Below are positions 28,402 through 38,183 of a stretch of DNA of 64,000 nt, in pieces (position 1 is the first letter of the stretch; every line of letters begins with the position of its first letter). Source of the DNA: Anderseniella sp963700885 (GTDB taxonomy: Bacteria; Pseudomonadota; Alphaproteobacteria; Rhizobiales; Aestuariivirgaceae); assembly GCA_963700885.1 (NCBI GenBank), contig CAVOZJ010000020.1:186001-250000 (forward strand), read 5' to 3'. A program made the translations under genes and the position numbers. The notes below the pieces were generated by a model. It saw nothing but the letters and a program-made list of their open reading frames with translations. It had not been told where the DNA came from and made no database searches.

Positions 28402-29136
28402 CTAGATGTCAAACTCCTCGATCGTCTCAACCGCTGAACGCAGGGCCGCTGACCACTTGGATGATATGGAGCGGAAATACGGATCGTCCTGTTCGATACG
28501 CCTCACCCGGTCAATGCTGAGTTTGTCCGTATTGTACACTACCATGTCTATCGGCATGCCGACTGAAAGGTTGGAGCGCAGTGTTGAATCGAAAGACAAC
28601 AGTACCAGCTTTGCTGCCTCGCCCAATCTCATATCCCGATTGGCAACCCGGTCCAGAATGGGTTTTCCGTATTTGTGTTCGCCGATCTGGAAAAACGGGG
28701 TGTCGTCCTTGGCTTCAATAAAGTTTCCTTCGGAATAGACCTGGTAAAGCCTCGGCACTTCCTGACCGATCTGGCCGCCAAAAATGAATGACGCCGAAAA
28801 AGCATCGCTGCTCAATCCTTCGTCCCCATGTTCCCGGCGAACCTTGTTGAGTGTTTCGCCGACATGTTTGGCTGCCTGGAACATGCTGGTAGCGGTTTTC
28901 AGGCTGCCGCTTTCGTCATCTTCGTCCGGGTGTTCAAATTTTCCTTCCAGTATGGCGACAACGGCCTGTGTCACGGCCAGATTACCGGCGGACAACAGGA
29001 TGAACACACGATCGCCCGGCACCTCGAAGGTTTGCAGTTTTCGGAAGGTCGCAATGTTGTCGAGGCCCGCATTGGTACGGGTGTCGGCAGCCATGACCAG
29101 GCCGCGATCAAGTTTCAGGCCAACGCAGTATGTCAT
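28402..29136 (-). CDS. Anbu-type proteasome-related peptidase
   Basis: A 244-residue Ntn-hydrolase of the Anbu (ancestral beta-subunit) family. After Met1 the predicted nucleophile is Thr2, followed by Asp18 (MAADTRTNAG) and Lys33 (FRKLQTF), matching the proteasome catalytic Thr-Asp-Lys triad. The GNLAVTQAVV and FIFGGQIG segments are family-typical. Anbu subunits assemble into open rings whose physiological substrates are unknown. The downstream partners in the operon order (ATP-grasp, alpha-E, transglutaminase, Anbu) match the conserved Anbu neighbourhood described in comparative genomics. It starts 44 bp after the transglutaminase. Confidence 0.92.
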   Translation of the reverse strand: MTYCVGLKLDRGLVMAADTRTNAGLDNIATFRKLQTFEVPGDRVFILLSAGNLAVTQAVVAILEGKFEHPDEDDESGSLKTATSMFQAAKHVGETLNKVRREHGDEGLSSDAFSASFIFGGQIGQEVPRLYQVYSEGNFIEAKDDTPFFQIGEHKYGKPILDRVANRDMRLGEAAKLVLLSFDSTLRSNLSVGMPIDMVVYNTDKLSIDRVRRIEQDDPYFRSISSKWSAALRSAVETIEEFDI

Positions 29137-29180
29137 GAAATTTCCGGTCGCAGTGCACAGTTGGTGGAATCAACGATAAA

Positions 29181-29993
29181 CTACTGTTCTGCGACCTTTT
29201 CAACAAGCACTTCCACGTCCATTCGTTCTGCCCCTGTCGACAGGCCGCGGCGGACACCTTTTGCCGGCGTGGCGCCATCGACATCCATACCGGTCGCCAC
29301 CCGCACATAACGCTCATCGGGGCTGACCTGATTTGAGATATCAAAACCCACCCAGCCAAGGTCTGTTATATAGGCTTCCGACCATGCGTGGCTTGCCTCG
29401 GCAAGTTCGTTTTCCCCTACCACCATATAGCCGGACACATATCGCGCCGGTACGCCCAGAAAACGCGCCGCGGAGATAAAAACATGGGCATGGTCCTGAC
29501 ACACCCCCTTGCCGTCACGCACGGCATCTGCGGCAGTACTGTGTTCATTGGTGGCGCCGATCGCGTATGCAACCTTGTTCAACACGCAAGCCGACAGGGA
29601 ATGCATCTGTTCAATGCCGGACAGATGCTGAACCGGGTGCGCCAACCCCTTGATGGCTGCGTTGGCTGCAGTTGTCGGGGTGCTGGCCAGATACGCCCGG
29701 ACTGGCACCGAACCAAGATCATGGCCTGCCACCCCGGCCGTATCAGTGGTTCTGACAGTACCGGTTGCGACAACCGTGACTTCTGTCAATGAGCTTGATG
29801 GAGTTGTCACGTGGGCGATATTGCCAAATGCATCAACATATCTGAGTGCATTTTCGATACCTGGTGCATCTATGGTCCAGTCCAGCACCGTCTGGCTTTG
29901 ATTGTCCTGGGGCGTCAGATACAACCGCTGCACCAGATGTGCTCCTGGATTATCATAGTGATAGGTAGTTGCGTGATGGACGTGTATCTTCAT
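29181..29993 (-). CDS. Transglutaminase-like cysteine peptidase
   Basis: A 270-residue transglutaminase-superfamily protein with an N-terminal bacterial transglutaminase beta domain (MKIHVHHATTYHYDNP ... LTPQDNQSQTV). The catalytic triad is Cys165 (GKGVCQDHAH), His202 (ASHAWSEAYI) and Asp218 (WVGFDIS). This is the standard third member of Anbu operons, where it is predicted to cut or form isopeptide/peptide bonds. It overlaps the alpha-E gene by four bases. Confidence 0.92.
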   Translation of the reverse strand: MKIHVHHATTYHYDNPGAHLVQRLYLTPQDNQSQTVLDWTIDAPGIENALRYVDAFGNIAHVTTPSSSLTEVTVVATGTVRTTDTAGVAGHDLGSVPVRAYLASTPTTAANAAIKGLAHPVQHLSGIEQMHSLSACVLNKVAYAIGATNEHSTAADAVRDGKGVCQDHAHVFISAARFLGVPARYVSGYMVVGENELAEASHAWSEAYITDLGWVGFDISNQVSPDERYVRVATGMDVDGATPAKGVRRGLSTGAERMDVEVLVEKVAEQ

Positions 29994-30949
29994 GGGAAGT
30001 TGTACGCTGTGGCGATTTCGGATGTCAGTCTGTTGTTCCTGTCGATGAAATCGGAAAGAAATTCGTGCAGCCCGCTCTGGAAGATTTCTTGCATGTCTGC
30101 ATTGGCCAGCAGGTTCATTGTATTGTTGGCCGTTTCATGACATGGCAATGTCCCGTCCCCGTACTCCTCTTCAATCTCTGAAAGGGTATTGTTGCTGATC
30201 CAGTCATAGCAAAACAGCAGCGAGCGGGGCATGGCCGGGTTGAGTATCAAAAATTGCGCAACATTCCAGGGCTGGTAACTGGCGTCCCGGTAAGCCCACC
30301 TGTAGGCCCGGTGCGCGGATACTGAGCGCAGAAGCGAAGCCCATTGCTGGCGATCGACAGAACTGCCCGGCCCGGTGCCGCGTGGCAGAAGAATGTGGTA
30401 TTTTACATCCAGTATGCGTGCCGTGTTGTCGGCCCGCTCAATGAATGCTCCGGCCTGGCAGAAATGAAAACTGTCCTGGCGCAGGGCGGTTCCAAGCATT
30501 GCACCGCGAAACAGCATCGAGCGCTGTTTGATCCAGTCGAGAAAGCCCGGCAGCTTGTCGCTTGACAACTGGTTCATGCGCAATTCAGACAACTCGTTCC
30601 ATGTTGCATTGAGGGCTTCCCACACATCACGGCTCAGCGCCGTGCGCACGGCGCGGCCATTGTTCCGCGCGGTCTCCATGCTGGAGCGTATGCTTGACGG
30701 ATTTTCACGGTCCAGTACCAGGTGCTGTATGACATTTACCTGGCTGGCGCTGTCATATTTGCTGGCAAAAGTAGCCTCGCAGTGCGCGCTTTTGAGAGTT
30801 GAACTCCAGTCGTCCTGATGTACCCGGAATGGTTTCGGCATCAAGGAGATGCGGTAACTCACTTCTATGAGGCGCGCCATGTTTTCCGCGCGCTCCATGT
30901 AACGGGCCATCCAGAACAGTGATGCAGCTGTGCGTCCCAGTAACATCAA
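29990..30949 (-). CDS. Alpha-E domain protein
   Basis: A 319-residue all-helical alpha-E domain protein (COG2307). The N-terminus LLGRTAASLFWMARYMERAENMARLIEVSYRI and the repeated YMERAENxAR/FIERADNTARIL segments are diagnostic. It always accompanies the circularly permuted ATP-grasp protein and is thought to form a complex with it, although no activity has been established to my knowledge. It overlaps both neighbours by four bases. Confidence 0.92.
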   Translation of the reverse strand: MMLLGRTAASLFWMARYMERAENMARLIEVSYRISLMPKPFRVHQDDWSSTLKSAHCEATFASKYDSASQVNVIQHLVLDRENPSSIRSSMETARNNGRAVRTALSRDVWEALNATWNELSELRMNQLSSDKLPGFLDWIKQRSMLFRGAMLGTALRQDSFHFCQAGAFIERADNTARILDVKYHILLPRGTGPGSSVDRQQWASLLRSVSAHRAYRWAYRDASYQPWNVAQFLILNPAMPRSLLFCYDWISNNTLSEIEEEYGDGTLPCHETANNTMNLLANADMQEIFQSGLHEFLSDFIDRNNRLTSEIATAYNFP

Positions 30950-32361
30950 TCCTCCAGCACCCAGGTATCCTTGGTGCCGCCTCCCTGGCTGGAATTCACT
31001 ACGAGTGACCCCTGTTTCATCGCAACGCGGGTAAACCCGCCCGGCGTAATACGCATCTGGTCACCGGTCAGCGCAAAGGGCCGCAAATCCACATGTCTCG
31101 GCGCCACTCCGGATTTTACAAAGGTTGGGCAGGATGAAAGCGCCAGCGTTGGCTGCGCGATATAGTTGGCGGGCCGCTTCTTGAGTATCTGCCGGAAGGC
31201 AGCCACTTGCTTCTTGCTGGCGGTAGGCCCGACAAGCATGCCGTACCCGCCTGATCCATGCACTTCCTTCACCACCAGTTCTTCAAGATTCTCCAGGACA
31301 TATGACAGCGAACCAGCATCCGAACACCGCCAGGTCGGCACATTGTTCAGGATCGGCATTTCACCCGTATAGAACTCAACTATTTCAGGCATGAACGAGT
31401 ATACCGCCTTGTCATCGGCAATGCCTGCTCCAGGCGCGTTGACAATGGTAACTCGCCCGCCGCGGTAAACATCGAAAATGCCCGGAACGCCCAGTGTGGA
31501 AGACGGATTGAACGTCAACGGATCAAGATAATCGTCATCGATTCTACGATAAACCACGTCTACCTTGACCGGCGAGCGTGTGGTGCGCATGTAAAGCCAG
31601 CCGTCATTGACAAACAGATCATCGCCGGTAACCAGTTGCACACCCATTTCATCAGCCAGAAAAGCGTGTTCAAAAAATGCCGAATTGTAAATGCCCGGTG
31701 ATAACACGACACAGGTGGGTTCGCCGTCACACTGCGGCGGTGCTACGGAGTCAAGCGTCTTCCTCAACAATTCGGGATAATGCTCGATGGGTGCAACGCG
31801 GTGCTTGGCGAACAGGTCGGGAAACAGAAACATCATCGCTTCGCGGTCTTCCAGCATGTAGGAAACCCCTGACGGTGTGCGGCAGTTGTCTTCCAGGACG
31901 TAGAACTCGGCGGCGCCAACACGCACAATGTCTGTTCCGATGATATGAGAGTAGACATTGCAGGCAGGGGAGTGACCCGCCATCTGCGGCAGGTAGGCCT
32001 CGTTCTGAAGAATCAGGTCACCGGGAACCTTGCCGGCACGCAGGATTTCCTGGCGATGATATATGTCATCGATAAATGCGTTGAGGGCCCCGACACGTTG
32101 TGCAATACCGGCTTCAAGGCGCCGCCACTCACTTGCAGCAAAGATGCGCGGAATGATGTCAAATGGGATCAGTCGTTCTGAAGCTTCCTCGGTGCCATAA
32201 ACGGCAAACGTAATACCGAGCCTGCGAAAAATCGATTCAGCTTCGCGGATTTTGGCGCGCAGGTCACCAGGTGTCTGGCTCTCAAGCCACTTGTGAAGGA
32301 TGGCATATGGAGGCCGCACACTGCCGTCCGCCTCGAGCATCTCGTTAAAATTTTCACCCAT
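30946..32361 (-). CDS. Circularly permuted ATP-grasp protein
   Basis: A 471-residue protein of the circularly permuted type-2 ATP-grasp family (COG2308). The N-terminus FNEMLEADGSVRPPYAIL, the central RRIDDDYLDPLTF and the C-terminal TRVAMKQGSLVVNSSQGGGTKDTWVLED are conserved. It is predicted to be an ATP-dependent amine/thiol or peptide ligase that adds residues to a peptide substrate handled by the transglutaminase and Anbu. The ATG at 32361 is preferred over a TTG at 32403, as family members start just before the EML motif. It is the first gene of the Anbu operon. Confidence 0.9.
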   Translation of the reverse strand: MGENFNEMLEADGSVRPPYAILHKWLESQTPGDLRAKIREAESIFRRLGITFAVYGTEEASERLIPFDIIPRIFAASEWRRLEAGIAQRVGALNAFIDDIYHRQEILRAGKVPGDLILQNEAYLPQMAGHSPACNVYSHIIGTDIVRVGAAEFYVLEDNCRTPSGVSYMLEDREAMMFLFPDLFAKHRVAPIEHYPELLRKTLDSVAPPQCDGEPTCVVLSPGIYNSAFFEHAFLADEMGVQLVTGDDLFVNDGWLYMRTTRSPVKVDVVYRRIDDDYLDPLTFNPSSTLGVPGIFDVYRGGRVTIVNAPGAGIADDKAVYSFMPEIVEFYTGEMPILNNVPTWRCSDAGSLSYVLENLEELVVKEVHGSGGYGMLVGPTASKKQVAAFRQILKKRPANYIAQPTLALSSCPTFVKSGVAPRHVDLRPFALTGDQMRITPGGFTRVAMKQGSLVVNSSQGGGTKDTWVLED

Positions 32362-32656
32362 CAATGACACTGTTGCGCAATTGCGGCACAATCCAAAGCC
32401 CAAAATTTATGCACATTTGATGCATTTTTCATCCTGTTGCCAAGCTTCGAGAAATTGTGGCAGTGTTGGATCATGTTCTACAGGATTGGCAAAGCCGGGT
32501 ATTTGAGCGGAACAGCAAAACGCGTCTCAAGGGACGAAGTGTTGCTGCACTGCGCCCGCATTGGTTTCAATCCATAAACGGCACTTTCCATAACGTCCAA
32601 CAGTGCGCGGCTTACGTGCCGTGTTTTCCTGTCGATCAGACTTGCGGAGTGCATCC

Positions 32657-34032
32657 ATGAACAAAAACATTAATATCGAAGAACTCGTTGCTGCCGACAA
32701 CGCGCATCATTTTCACCCATTCACCGATCACAAGGCCTTGCATGAAGCAGGCGGCGTGCGGGTCATTACTCAAGCCAGGGGTGTCCATATATGGGATGGC
32801 AACGGCAACAAGCTGTTTGACGCCATGGCGGGACTTTGGTGCGTCAATATTGGTTACGGCCGCAAGGAGCTGGCCGAAGTTGCGTATCGCCAGATGCTTG
32901 ATTTGCCATTCTACAACACATTTTTCAAAACCACGACGGTGCCTGCAACGATGCTGGCCGACAAGGTTGCCAGCCTGCTTCCCGATCGTTTCAAGCAGGT
33001 ATTCTTCGTCAATTCCGGTTCTGAGGCCAATGACACCATGGTGAGGTTTGTCCGCCGTTACTGGGAATTGCAGGGACAGCCTGAACGCCAGCACATTATC
33101 GCACGCAATCGGGCCTATCATGGCTCGACCTGTGTCTCTGCCTCTTTGGGCGGGATGTCTGCGATGCATGCTCAAGGCGGCCTGCCGCTGCCCAATTTCC
33201 ATCATGTGCTTGAGCCTGACTGGTTCGGGCTGGGTGGTGATATGAGCCCCGAAGAATTCGGCCTGAAGGCGGCAAAGCAGGTTGAAACCAAAATCAGGGA
33301 ATTGGGGCCGGACAAGGTTGCAGCTTTTGTAGGCGAACCTATTCAGGGCTCTGGCGGGGTGATTGTTCCACCAGACAGTTACTGGCCGCATGTTCAGAAA
33401 GTCTGCCGGAAATATAGATTCCGATCGTGGCAGACGAAGTGATCTGCGGGTTTGGTCGCACAGGAAACTGGTGGGGACACCAGACCATGGGATTTGATCC
33501 CGACATTGTGGTGATGGCCAAAGGGTTATCTTCCGGCTATCAGCCAATCGGAGCAGTTGCAATTTCGGACAAGTTGATTGGTGACTTTTTTGAAAAGGGG
33601 GGCGAGTTTTTCCATGGTTACACCTATTCCGGCCACCCGGTGGCGTGCGCGGTTGCACTGGAAAACATCCGCATCCTGCAAGAGGAGAATTTTTTGGAGC
33701 ACGTTGCAGAAATTTCGCCATACGTGGAAGAAAAAATCGGCCGGCTTCGGGAGCACCCGATCGTGGGCGAAGTCCGGGTCAAGGGACTGATCGGCGCCAT
33801 CGAGCTGGTGAAGGACAAGAAAACCCGGGACCGATTTGACGATCTTGGCCGTGTCGGCAGCATCTGCCGTGACCATTGCTTTGACAACAAGTTGGTGATG
33901 CGGGCATGTTGGGACACGATGGTGTTTTCACCACCACTGTGCATAACCGAAGCAGAGGTTGATGAGTGGGCAATTCTCGCTCGCAAGGCGCTCGATGCGA
34001 CACTCGAGGATGTAAAACATGAAATGTCGTAG
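32657..34032 (+). pseudogene. Class-III aminotransferase (putrescine-pyruvate type), one-base frameshift near 33415
   Basis: Two abutting frames encode one 458-residue class-III aminotransferase. The first (32657 to about 33413) gives FHPFTDHKALHEAGG...VFFVNSGSEANDT...GEPIQGSGGVIVPP...VQKVCRKY. The second resumes at VADEVICGFGRTGNWWGHQTM and contains the PLP lysine in VVMAKGLSSGYQP. Between them AAATATAGATTCCGATC lacks one base relative to a readable KYxIPIVADEV. The protein resembles SpuC-type putrescine/polyamine:pyruvate aminotransferases, and it lies directly ahead of a polyamine ABC transporter and agmatinase. It would turn putrescine into 4-aminobutanal. Either a sequencing error or a real inactivation explains the break. 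Confidence 0.85.
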
Positions 34033-34180
34033 CCTGGAGTTTGAAAGCAGATGGGGCTCCTGTTAAAAACAATCGTTGAAACGGCTGTAGTTGTGTTTAA
34101 CACTCTGTTTTGCCGCATTCTTAATATGGGTTCAGGGGAGAGTTTGAAGTGGAAGACAAATATAATCAGGGAGTAGCAAA

Positions 34181-35257
34181 ATGACATACAAACCAAAATT
34201 TCATGCATCACGCCGGTCAGTTCTGAAAGGTTCGGGTGCCGCGTTTATAGGTCTCACCATGATGCCGCACTTTGCGATGTCAGAAGAGGAGAAGAAGCTC
34301 AACTTCTACAACTGGGACACCTATATAGGGGAAACAACTCTGGCTGATTTCAGCGAGGCGTCGGGCATTGAAGTGAAGATGGACCTTTACGCCGACAATG
34401 CCGAATTGTTCGCCAAGCTGAAGGAGGGTAACCCCGGTTATGATGTGATCATTCCGACCAACGATTATGTTGAACGCATGATTGCGGCCGGCATGTTGGA
34501 AAATCTGGATCACGCCAAGATTCCAAATTTGACCAACATTGCAGATACATTCAGGGATGCTTCCTTCGACCCCGGCCGCAGATATTCAGTTCCTTACATG
34601 TGGGGCACATTGGGTATCGGCTATCGCAAGTCCAAGGTGAAGGACGCATCAAGCTGGAAGGCAGTGCTGGACGATAGTGAAAATTCCGGCCGCATCTCCC
34701 TGTTGGGCGATGGTGAAAGCGTGATTGGCGTTGCACTTCAGTATCTTGGCCATTCATTCAATTCGGTGGTTCCTGCTGAAATGAAGGCCGCTGAAGAACT
34801 GCTTATTGCTGGCAAGAAGGATGTCAAGGTCTATGCCGATGACAACGGTCAGGATTTGCTGGCATCCGGTGAAGTCGATCTTGCCATGGAGTGGAACGGC
34901 GACATCATTCAGGTCATGGGAGAAGACGATGATTTGAGCTACTCCGTGCCACGCGAGGGCAGCTTGTTGTGGCAGGACTGCGTGTGCATCCCCAAGGGTG
35001 CGCCTCATCCTGAAAATGCACATTCCTTTATCAACTATCTGCTCGACGCCGATGCCGGTGCGCATATTGCCGATACCATCCAGTATGCAACAGCCAACGC
35101 AGCGGCAAAAGCCAAGATGGATGACACATACACCGGCAACCCGGGAATTTTCCCGCCCGACGATGTTGTCGCAAAGTGCGAAGCTTCGCTGTATTCGGAA
35201 GAAAAGACCAAACTGCGCAACGAGTTCATGGACCCGTATCCAGGCGGCCTGATTTGA
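34181..35257 (+). CDS. Polyamine ABC transporter substrate-binding protein
   Basis: A 358-residue periplasmic binding protein of the PotD/PotF/SpuD group. A twin-arginine-style signal (ASRRSVLKGSGAAFIGL, R11-R12) precedes the mature start at about residue 35. The mature N-terminus LNFYNWDTYIGETTLADFSEASGI and DVIIPTNDYVERMI are typical of putrescine/spermidine binders. It is followed in order by two permeases and an ATPase. The export route is Tat-like, unusual but known for some binding proteins; no lipobox is seen. Confidence 0.92.
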   Translation: MTYKPKFHASRRSVLKGSGAAFIGLTMMPHFAMSEEEKKLNFYNWDTYIGETTLADFSEASGIEVKMDLYADNAELFAKLKEGNPGYDVIIPTNDYVERMIAAGMLENLDHAKIPNLTNIADTFRDASFDPGRRYSVPYMWGTLGIGYRKSKVKDASSWKAVLDDSENSGRISLLGDGESVIGVALQYLGHSFNSVVPAEMKAAEELLIAGKKDVKVYADDNGQDLLASGEVDLAMEWNGDIIQVMGEDDDLSYSVPREGSLLWQDCVCIPKGAPHPENAHSFINYLLDADAGAHIADTIQYATANAAAKAKMDDTYTGNPGIFPPDDVVAKCEASLYSEEKTKLRNEFMDPYPGGLI

Positions 35258-35318
35258 TGTGACAAGGATCAGGCGGGTCAGGAAGAAACCTGACCCCCTG
35301 TTTTGAGGTGCTGGGCGG

Positions 35319-36209
35319 GTGGAAAACTGGAATCAGAACAAGGCGGTATTCTGGGTAACTGCGTTACCTGGCCTTGTTTGGCTGTTGTTGTTTTTCCTGA
35401 TCCCGCTTGCCCTTATCTGGGGCATGTCGTTTGGCGAGAAAACATCGATCATCGACATTGAAATCAACGGAACCTTGGCGAATTACGTTCGATCCTTTCA
35501 GGCTGTCTACATAAAGATTATCTGGAAATCCATCTGGATCAGTATCATCTCGACCGCGATATGCCTGGCGGTGGCCTATCCGATTGCCTTCGGCATCTGT
35601 TTTTCACCCGCCAGATGGCGGCCTTTGCTGCTGTTGCTGGTTATTCTGCCGTTCTGGATAAACCTTCTGATCCGCACATACGCACTGATCGCGGTTTTCA
35701 GGACACGTGGCACACTGAATTTCACCCTGGAATGGCTGTGGGACCTTGCCTTTCTGGACAGGCTGATTGGTCCGTATCAGCCCCTTGAACTCCTGTACAA
35801 CAATGGAGCAGTAATTGTCGGCATGGTTTATGTGTTCATGCCGTTTATGGTGTTGCCACTGTATGCCACCATAGAACGTCTGGACCGGTCGTATCTGGAA
35901 GCCAGCCTGGATCTCGGCGCCAGCCAGTGGCGAACCTTCTTTTCAGTGACCGTTCCGCTCACCATGCCCGGCATAGTATCTGGTATCATCCTTGTGTTCA
36001 TTCCCATGCTGGGCATGTTCCTGGTGCCTGATTTGCTGGGCGGCACCAATGCCATCATGATTGGCAATGTCATAACCGACCAGTTCAAGGCTGCCAATGA
36101 CTGGCCGTTTGGTGCAGCCCTGTCATTCTTGCTGATGTACGTCACCTTTGCGGCACTGGCGGTTCGCGCTTTTATCGGTGCGCGAATGAAGGGCGGGGTA
36201 GGTATCTGA
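35319..36209 (+). CDS. Polyamine ABC transporter permease (PotB/PotH-like)
   Basis: A 296-residue inner-membrane permease with six predicted spans. The EAA loop reads EASLDLGASQWRTFFSVTVPLTMPGI, the ATPase-docking motif. The N-terminal LPGLVWLLLFFLIPLALIWGMSF and the IRTYALIAVFRTRG segment are typical of spermidine/putrescine PotB/PotH. It starts 61 bp after the binding-protein gene and ends one base before the second permease. Confidence 0.93.
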   Translation: MENWNQNKAVFWVTALPGLVWLLLFFLIPLALIWGMSFGEKTSIIDIEINGTLANYVRSFQAVYIKIIWKSIWISIISTAICLAVAYPIAFGICFSPARWRPLLLLLVILPFWINLLIRTYALIAVFRTRGTLNFTLEWLWDLAFLDRLIGPYQPLELLYNNGAVIVGMVYVFMPFMVLPLYATIERLDRSYLEASLDLGASQWRTFFSVTVPLTMPGIVSGIILVFIPMLGMFLVPDLLGGTNAIMIGNVITDQFKAANDWPFGAALSFLLMYVTFAALAVRAFIGARMKGGVGI

Positions 36210-36210
36210 C

Positions 36211-37086
36211 ATGGCGAAGCGCAAGTCGAGGGTCGGACCACTGGAATATGGGAAATCTCCCTGGTTGATTCTGTTCGCCGTCGTCACCTTCATCGTGCTT
36301 TATGCGCCGATTGTCCAGTTGATCGCCTTCAGTTTCAATGATTCAAAACGCAACATCGTGTGGCGCGGCTTCACCACCAAGTATTATGCCAAGGCCTGGA
36401 ACGATGCTTCGCTTGTGGAAGCTTTTGTCAATTCAATCACTATTGCTGTGATGTGCACTGTCATCGCCACGATCATTGGCACTGCGACCGCGCTTTGGCT
36501 GTGGCGTTTCCGGTTTCCGGGCAAGGCTGCCGTGGAAGGTGTCATGGCGCTTCCCATCATTATTCCTGAAATCTGCATGGGGGTGGCAGTACTGGTGCTC
36601 TACTCCCGTGTCGGGCACTGGATGCGGGGGTTTGAGTCAGGACCGATACACTGGTGGAACGAACTGTTTTCCATCTGGCCATTGAACCTTGGCGCGATTA
36701 CCGCTGCTCATATTGCATTCAGTTTTCCGTTTGTGGCTGTAGTTGTGCGTTCGCGCCTGGCAGGGTTCAACCGGGAGTTCGAGGAAGCTTCCAAGGATCT
36801 GGGCGCAAGCGAATGGCAGACATTCTGGAATGTGGTTCTGCCCTTTATGATGCCTGGGGTCATTGCAGGTGCGTTGCTGTCGTTCACGCTGTCTCTGGAC
36901 GATTTTGTCATTACCTTCTTCACTGCGGGGCCTGAAACCAACACATTCCCGGTCAAGGTGTATTCACTGGTTCGCCGCGGTGTTTCGCCTGACATCAACG
37001 CGGCCTCGACGGTGCTCATCATCATCACGCTGGTTGCCACCATCACAGCCATGCGTATGCAGGCGCCACAAAAATCCGAAGGGTAG
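36211..37086 (+). CDS. Polyamine ABC transporter permease (PotC/PotI-like)
   Basis: A 291-residue partner permease with six spans. The EAA loop reads EASKDLGASEWQTFWNVVLPFMMPGVIAG. The sequence LYAPIVQLIAFSFNDSKRNIVWRGFTTKYY and SLDDFVITFFTAGPETNTFPVKVYSLVRRG is characteristic of PotC/PotI. It pairs with the preceding permease, and the ATPase gene follows six bases later. Confidence 0.93.
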   Translation: MAKRKSRVGPLEYGKSPWLILFAVVTFIVLYAPIVQLIAFSFNDSKRNIVWRGFTTKYYAKAWNDASLVEAFVNSITIAVMCTVIATIIGTATALWLWRFRFPGKAAVEGVMALPIIIPEICMGVAVLVLYSRVGHWMRGFESGPIHWWNELFSIWPLNLGAITAAHIAFSFPFVAVVVRSRLAGFNREFEEASKDLGASEWQTFWNVVLPFMMPGVIAGALLSFTLSLDDFVITFFTAGPETNTFPVKVYSLVRRGVSPDINAASTVLIIITLVATITAMRMQAPQKSEG

Positions 37087-37092
37087 GGGCCA

Positions 37093-38175
37093 ATGACCAA
37101 GCCCATCATCTCGATCCAGAACGTAACCAAGCGTTATCCCGGCGTAGTCGCCGTCGATAATGTTTCGTTCGACATAATGCCCAATGAGTTCTTTGCCCTA
37201 CTGGGACCATCAGGTTGCGGCAAGACCACGCTGCTGCGCATGATTGCCGGGCTTGAAACGTCCGGTACCGGTGACATCATAGTTGATGGGCAAAACATGG
37301 ATGGCGTACCGGCCAATCAGCGCCCGGTGAACATGGTGTTCCAGTCTTATGCCGTATTCCCGCATATGACTGTTCGCGACAACGTAGCTTATGGGTTGAA
37401 GGTTACCGGCGTTGCGCCCTCAGAAATCGCACCGCGCGTGGAAGATGCACTCGAGATGGTTCAGATGGGGCAGATGGCTGACCGCAAGCCCGACCAGCTT
37501 TCCGGCGGGCAGCGCCAACGTGTTGCCCTGGCCCGTGCACTGGTCAAACGGCCCAAGGTTCTGTTGCTGGACGAGCCGTTGTCGGCGCTTGACGCCAAGT
37601 TGCGCGAGCATATGCAACTGGAGCTTGCCCGCCTGCAGCAGGTAATCGGGATCACGTTCATTATCGTCACCCACGATCAGGACGAAGCCTTGTCCATGGC
37701 TGATCGCATAGCAGTGATGGAAAGAGGTGGTGTGCGACAGATCGCGGGTCCGGAAGACCTGTACGAGAAGCCGCATTCGCGCTTTGTTGCCGACTTTATC
37801 GGCAAGATCAATTTGATTGACGCCACGGTTTCCGGTGTGTCCAAAGCCGGCGTAACCTGCCATGCAAAAGGGTTGGGAAAGGTGGTTGTGCCACATGATG
37901 GCGCTGCTTCCGGCAATGTGTCACTGGCGGTAAGACCTGAAAAACTCAACCTGTCTGCCAAGCCACCTTCTTCAGGGTCCGATATTTCGGTCAAGGGTGT
38001 AATTCGCGATGTTGCTTATTATGGCGACGTCAGCAATGTCTTCATTACGTGCTCCGACGGTTTGGAACTCGCGGTGAACGTTCAAAATGATCGTGCAGTT
38101 GCCGGTTTGCTTGAAAACGGCCGGGAGGTTTATGCGAGCTGGCATCCGTCTGACACACTGATCCTTCAGGAGTAG
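37093..38175 (+). CDS. Polyamine ABC transporter ATPase (PotA/PotG-like)
   Basis: A 360-residue ABC ATPase. It has Walker A GPSGCGKTT, Q-loop VFQSYAVFPHMTV, signature LSGGQRQRVALARAL, Walker B LLLDEPLSALD and H-loop IIVTHDQDEAL, plus a C-terminal TOBE domain (about 280-355). It energises the two preceding permeases. Placing the ATPase last differs from E. coli potABCD and potFGHI. The agmatinase gene starts eight bases later, so uptake and conversion genes share a transcript. Confidence 0.93.
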   Translation: MTKPIISIQNVTKRYPGVVAVDNVSFDIMPNEFFALLGPSGCGKTTLLRMIAGLETSGTGDIIVDGQNMDGVPANQRPVNMVFQSYAVFPHMTVRDNVAYGLKVTGVAPSEIAPRVEDALEMVQMGQMADRKPDQLSGGQRQRVALARALVKRPKVLLLDEPLSALDAKLREHMQLELARLQQVIGITFIIVTHDQDEALSMADRIAVMERGGVRQIAGPEDLYEKPHSRFVADFIGKINLIDATVSGVSKAGVTCHAKGLGKVVVPHDGAASGNVSLAVRPEKLNLSAKPPSSGSDISVKGVIRDVAYYGDVSNVFITCSDGLELAVNVQNDRAVAGLLENGREVYASWHPSDTLILQE

Positions 38176-38183
38176 GGAAATCC

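Noticed and set aside
32636..33721. Long minus-strand open frame opposite the aminotransferase
   Set aside because: Its translation is low in recognisable features and is explained by the codon bias of the plus-strand gene, which carries all aminotransferase motifs.
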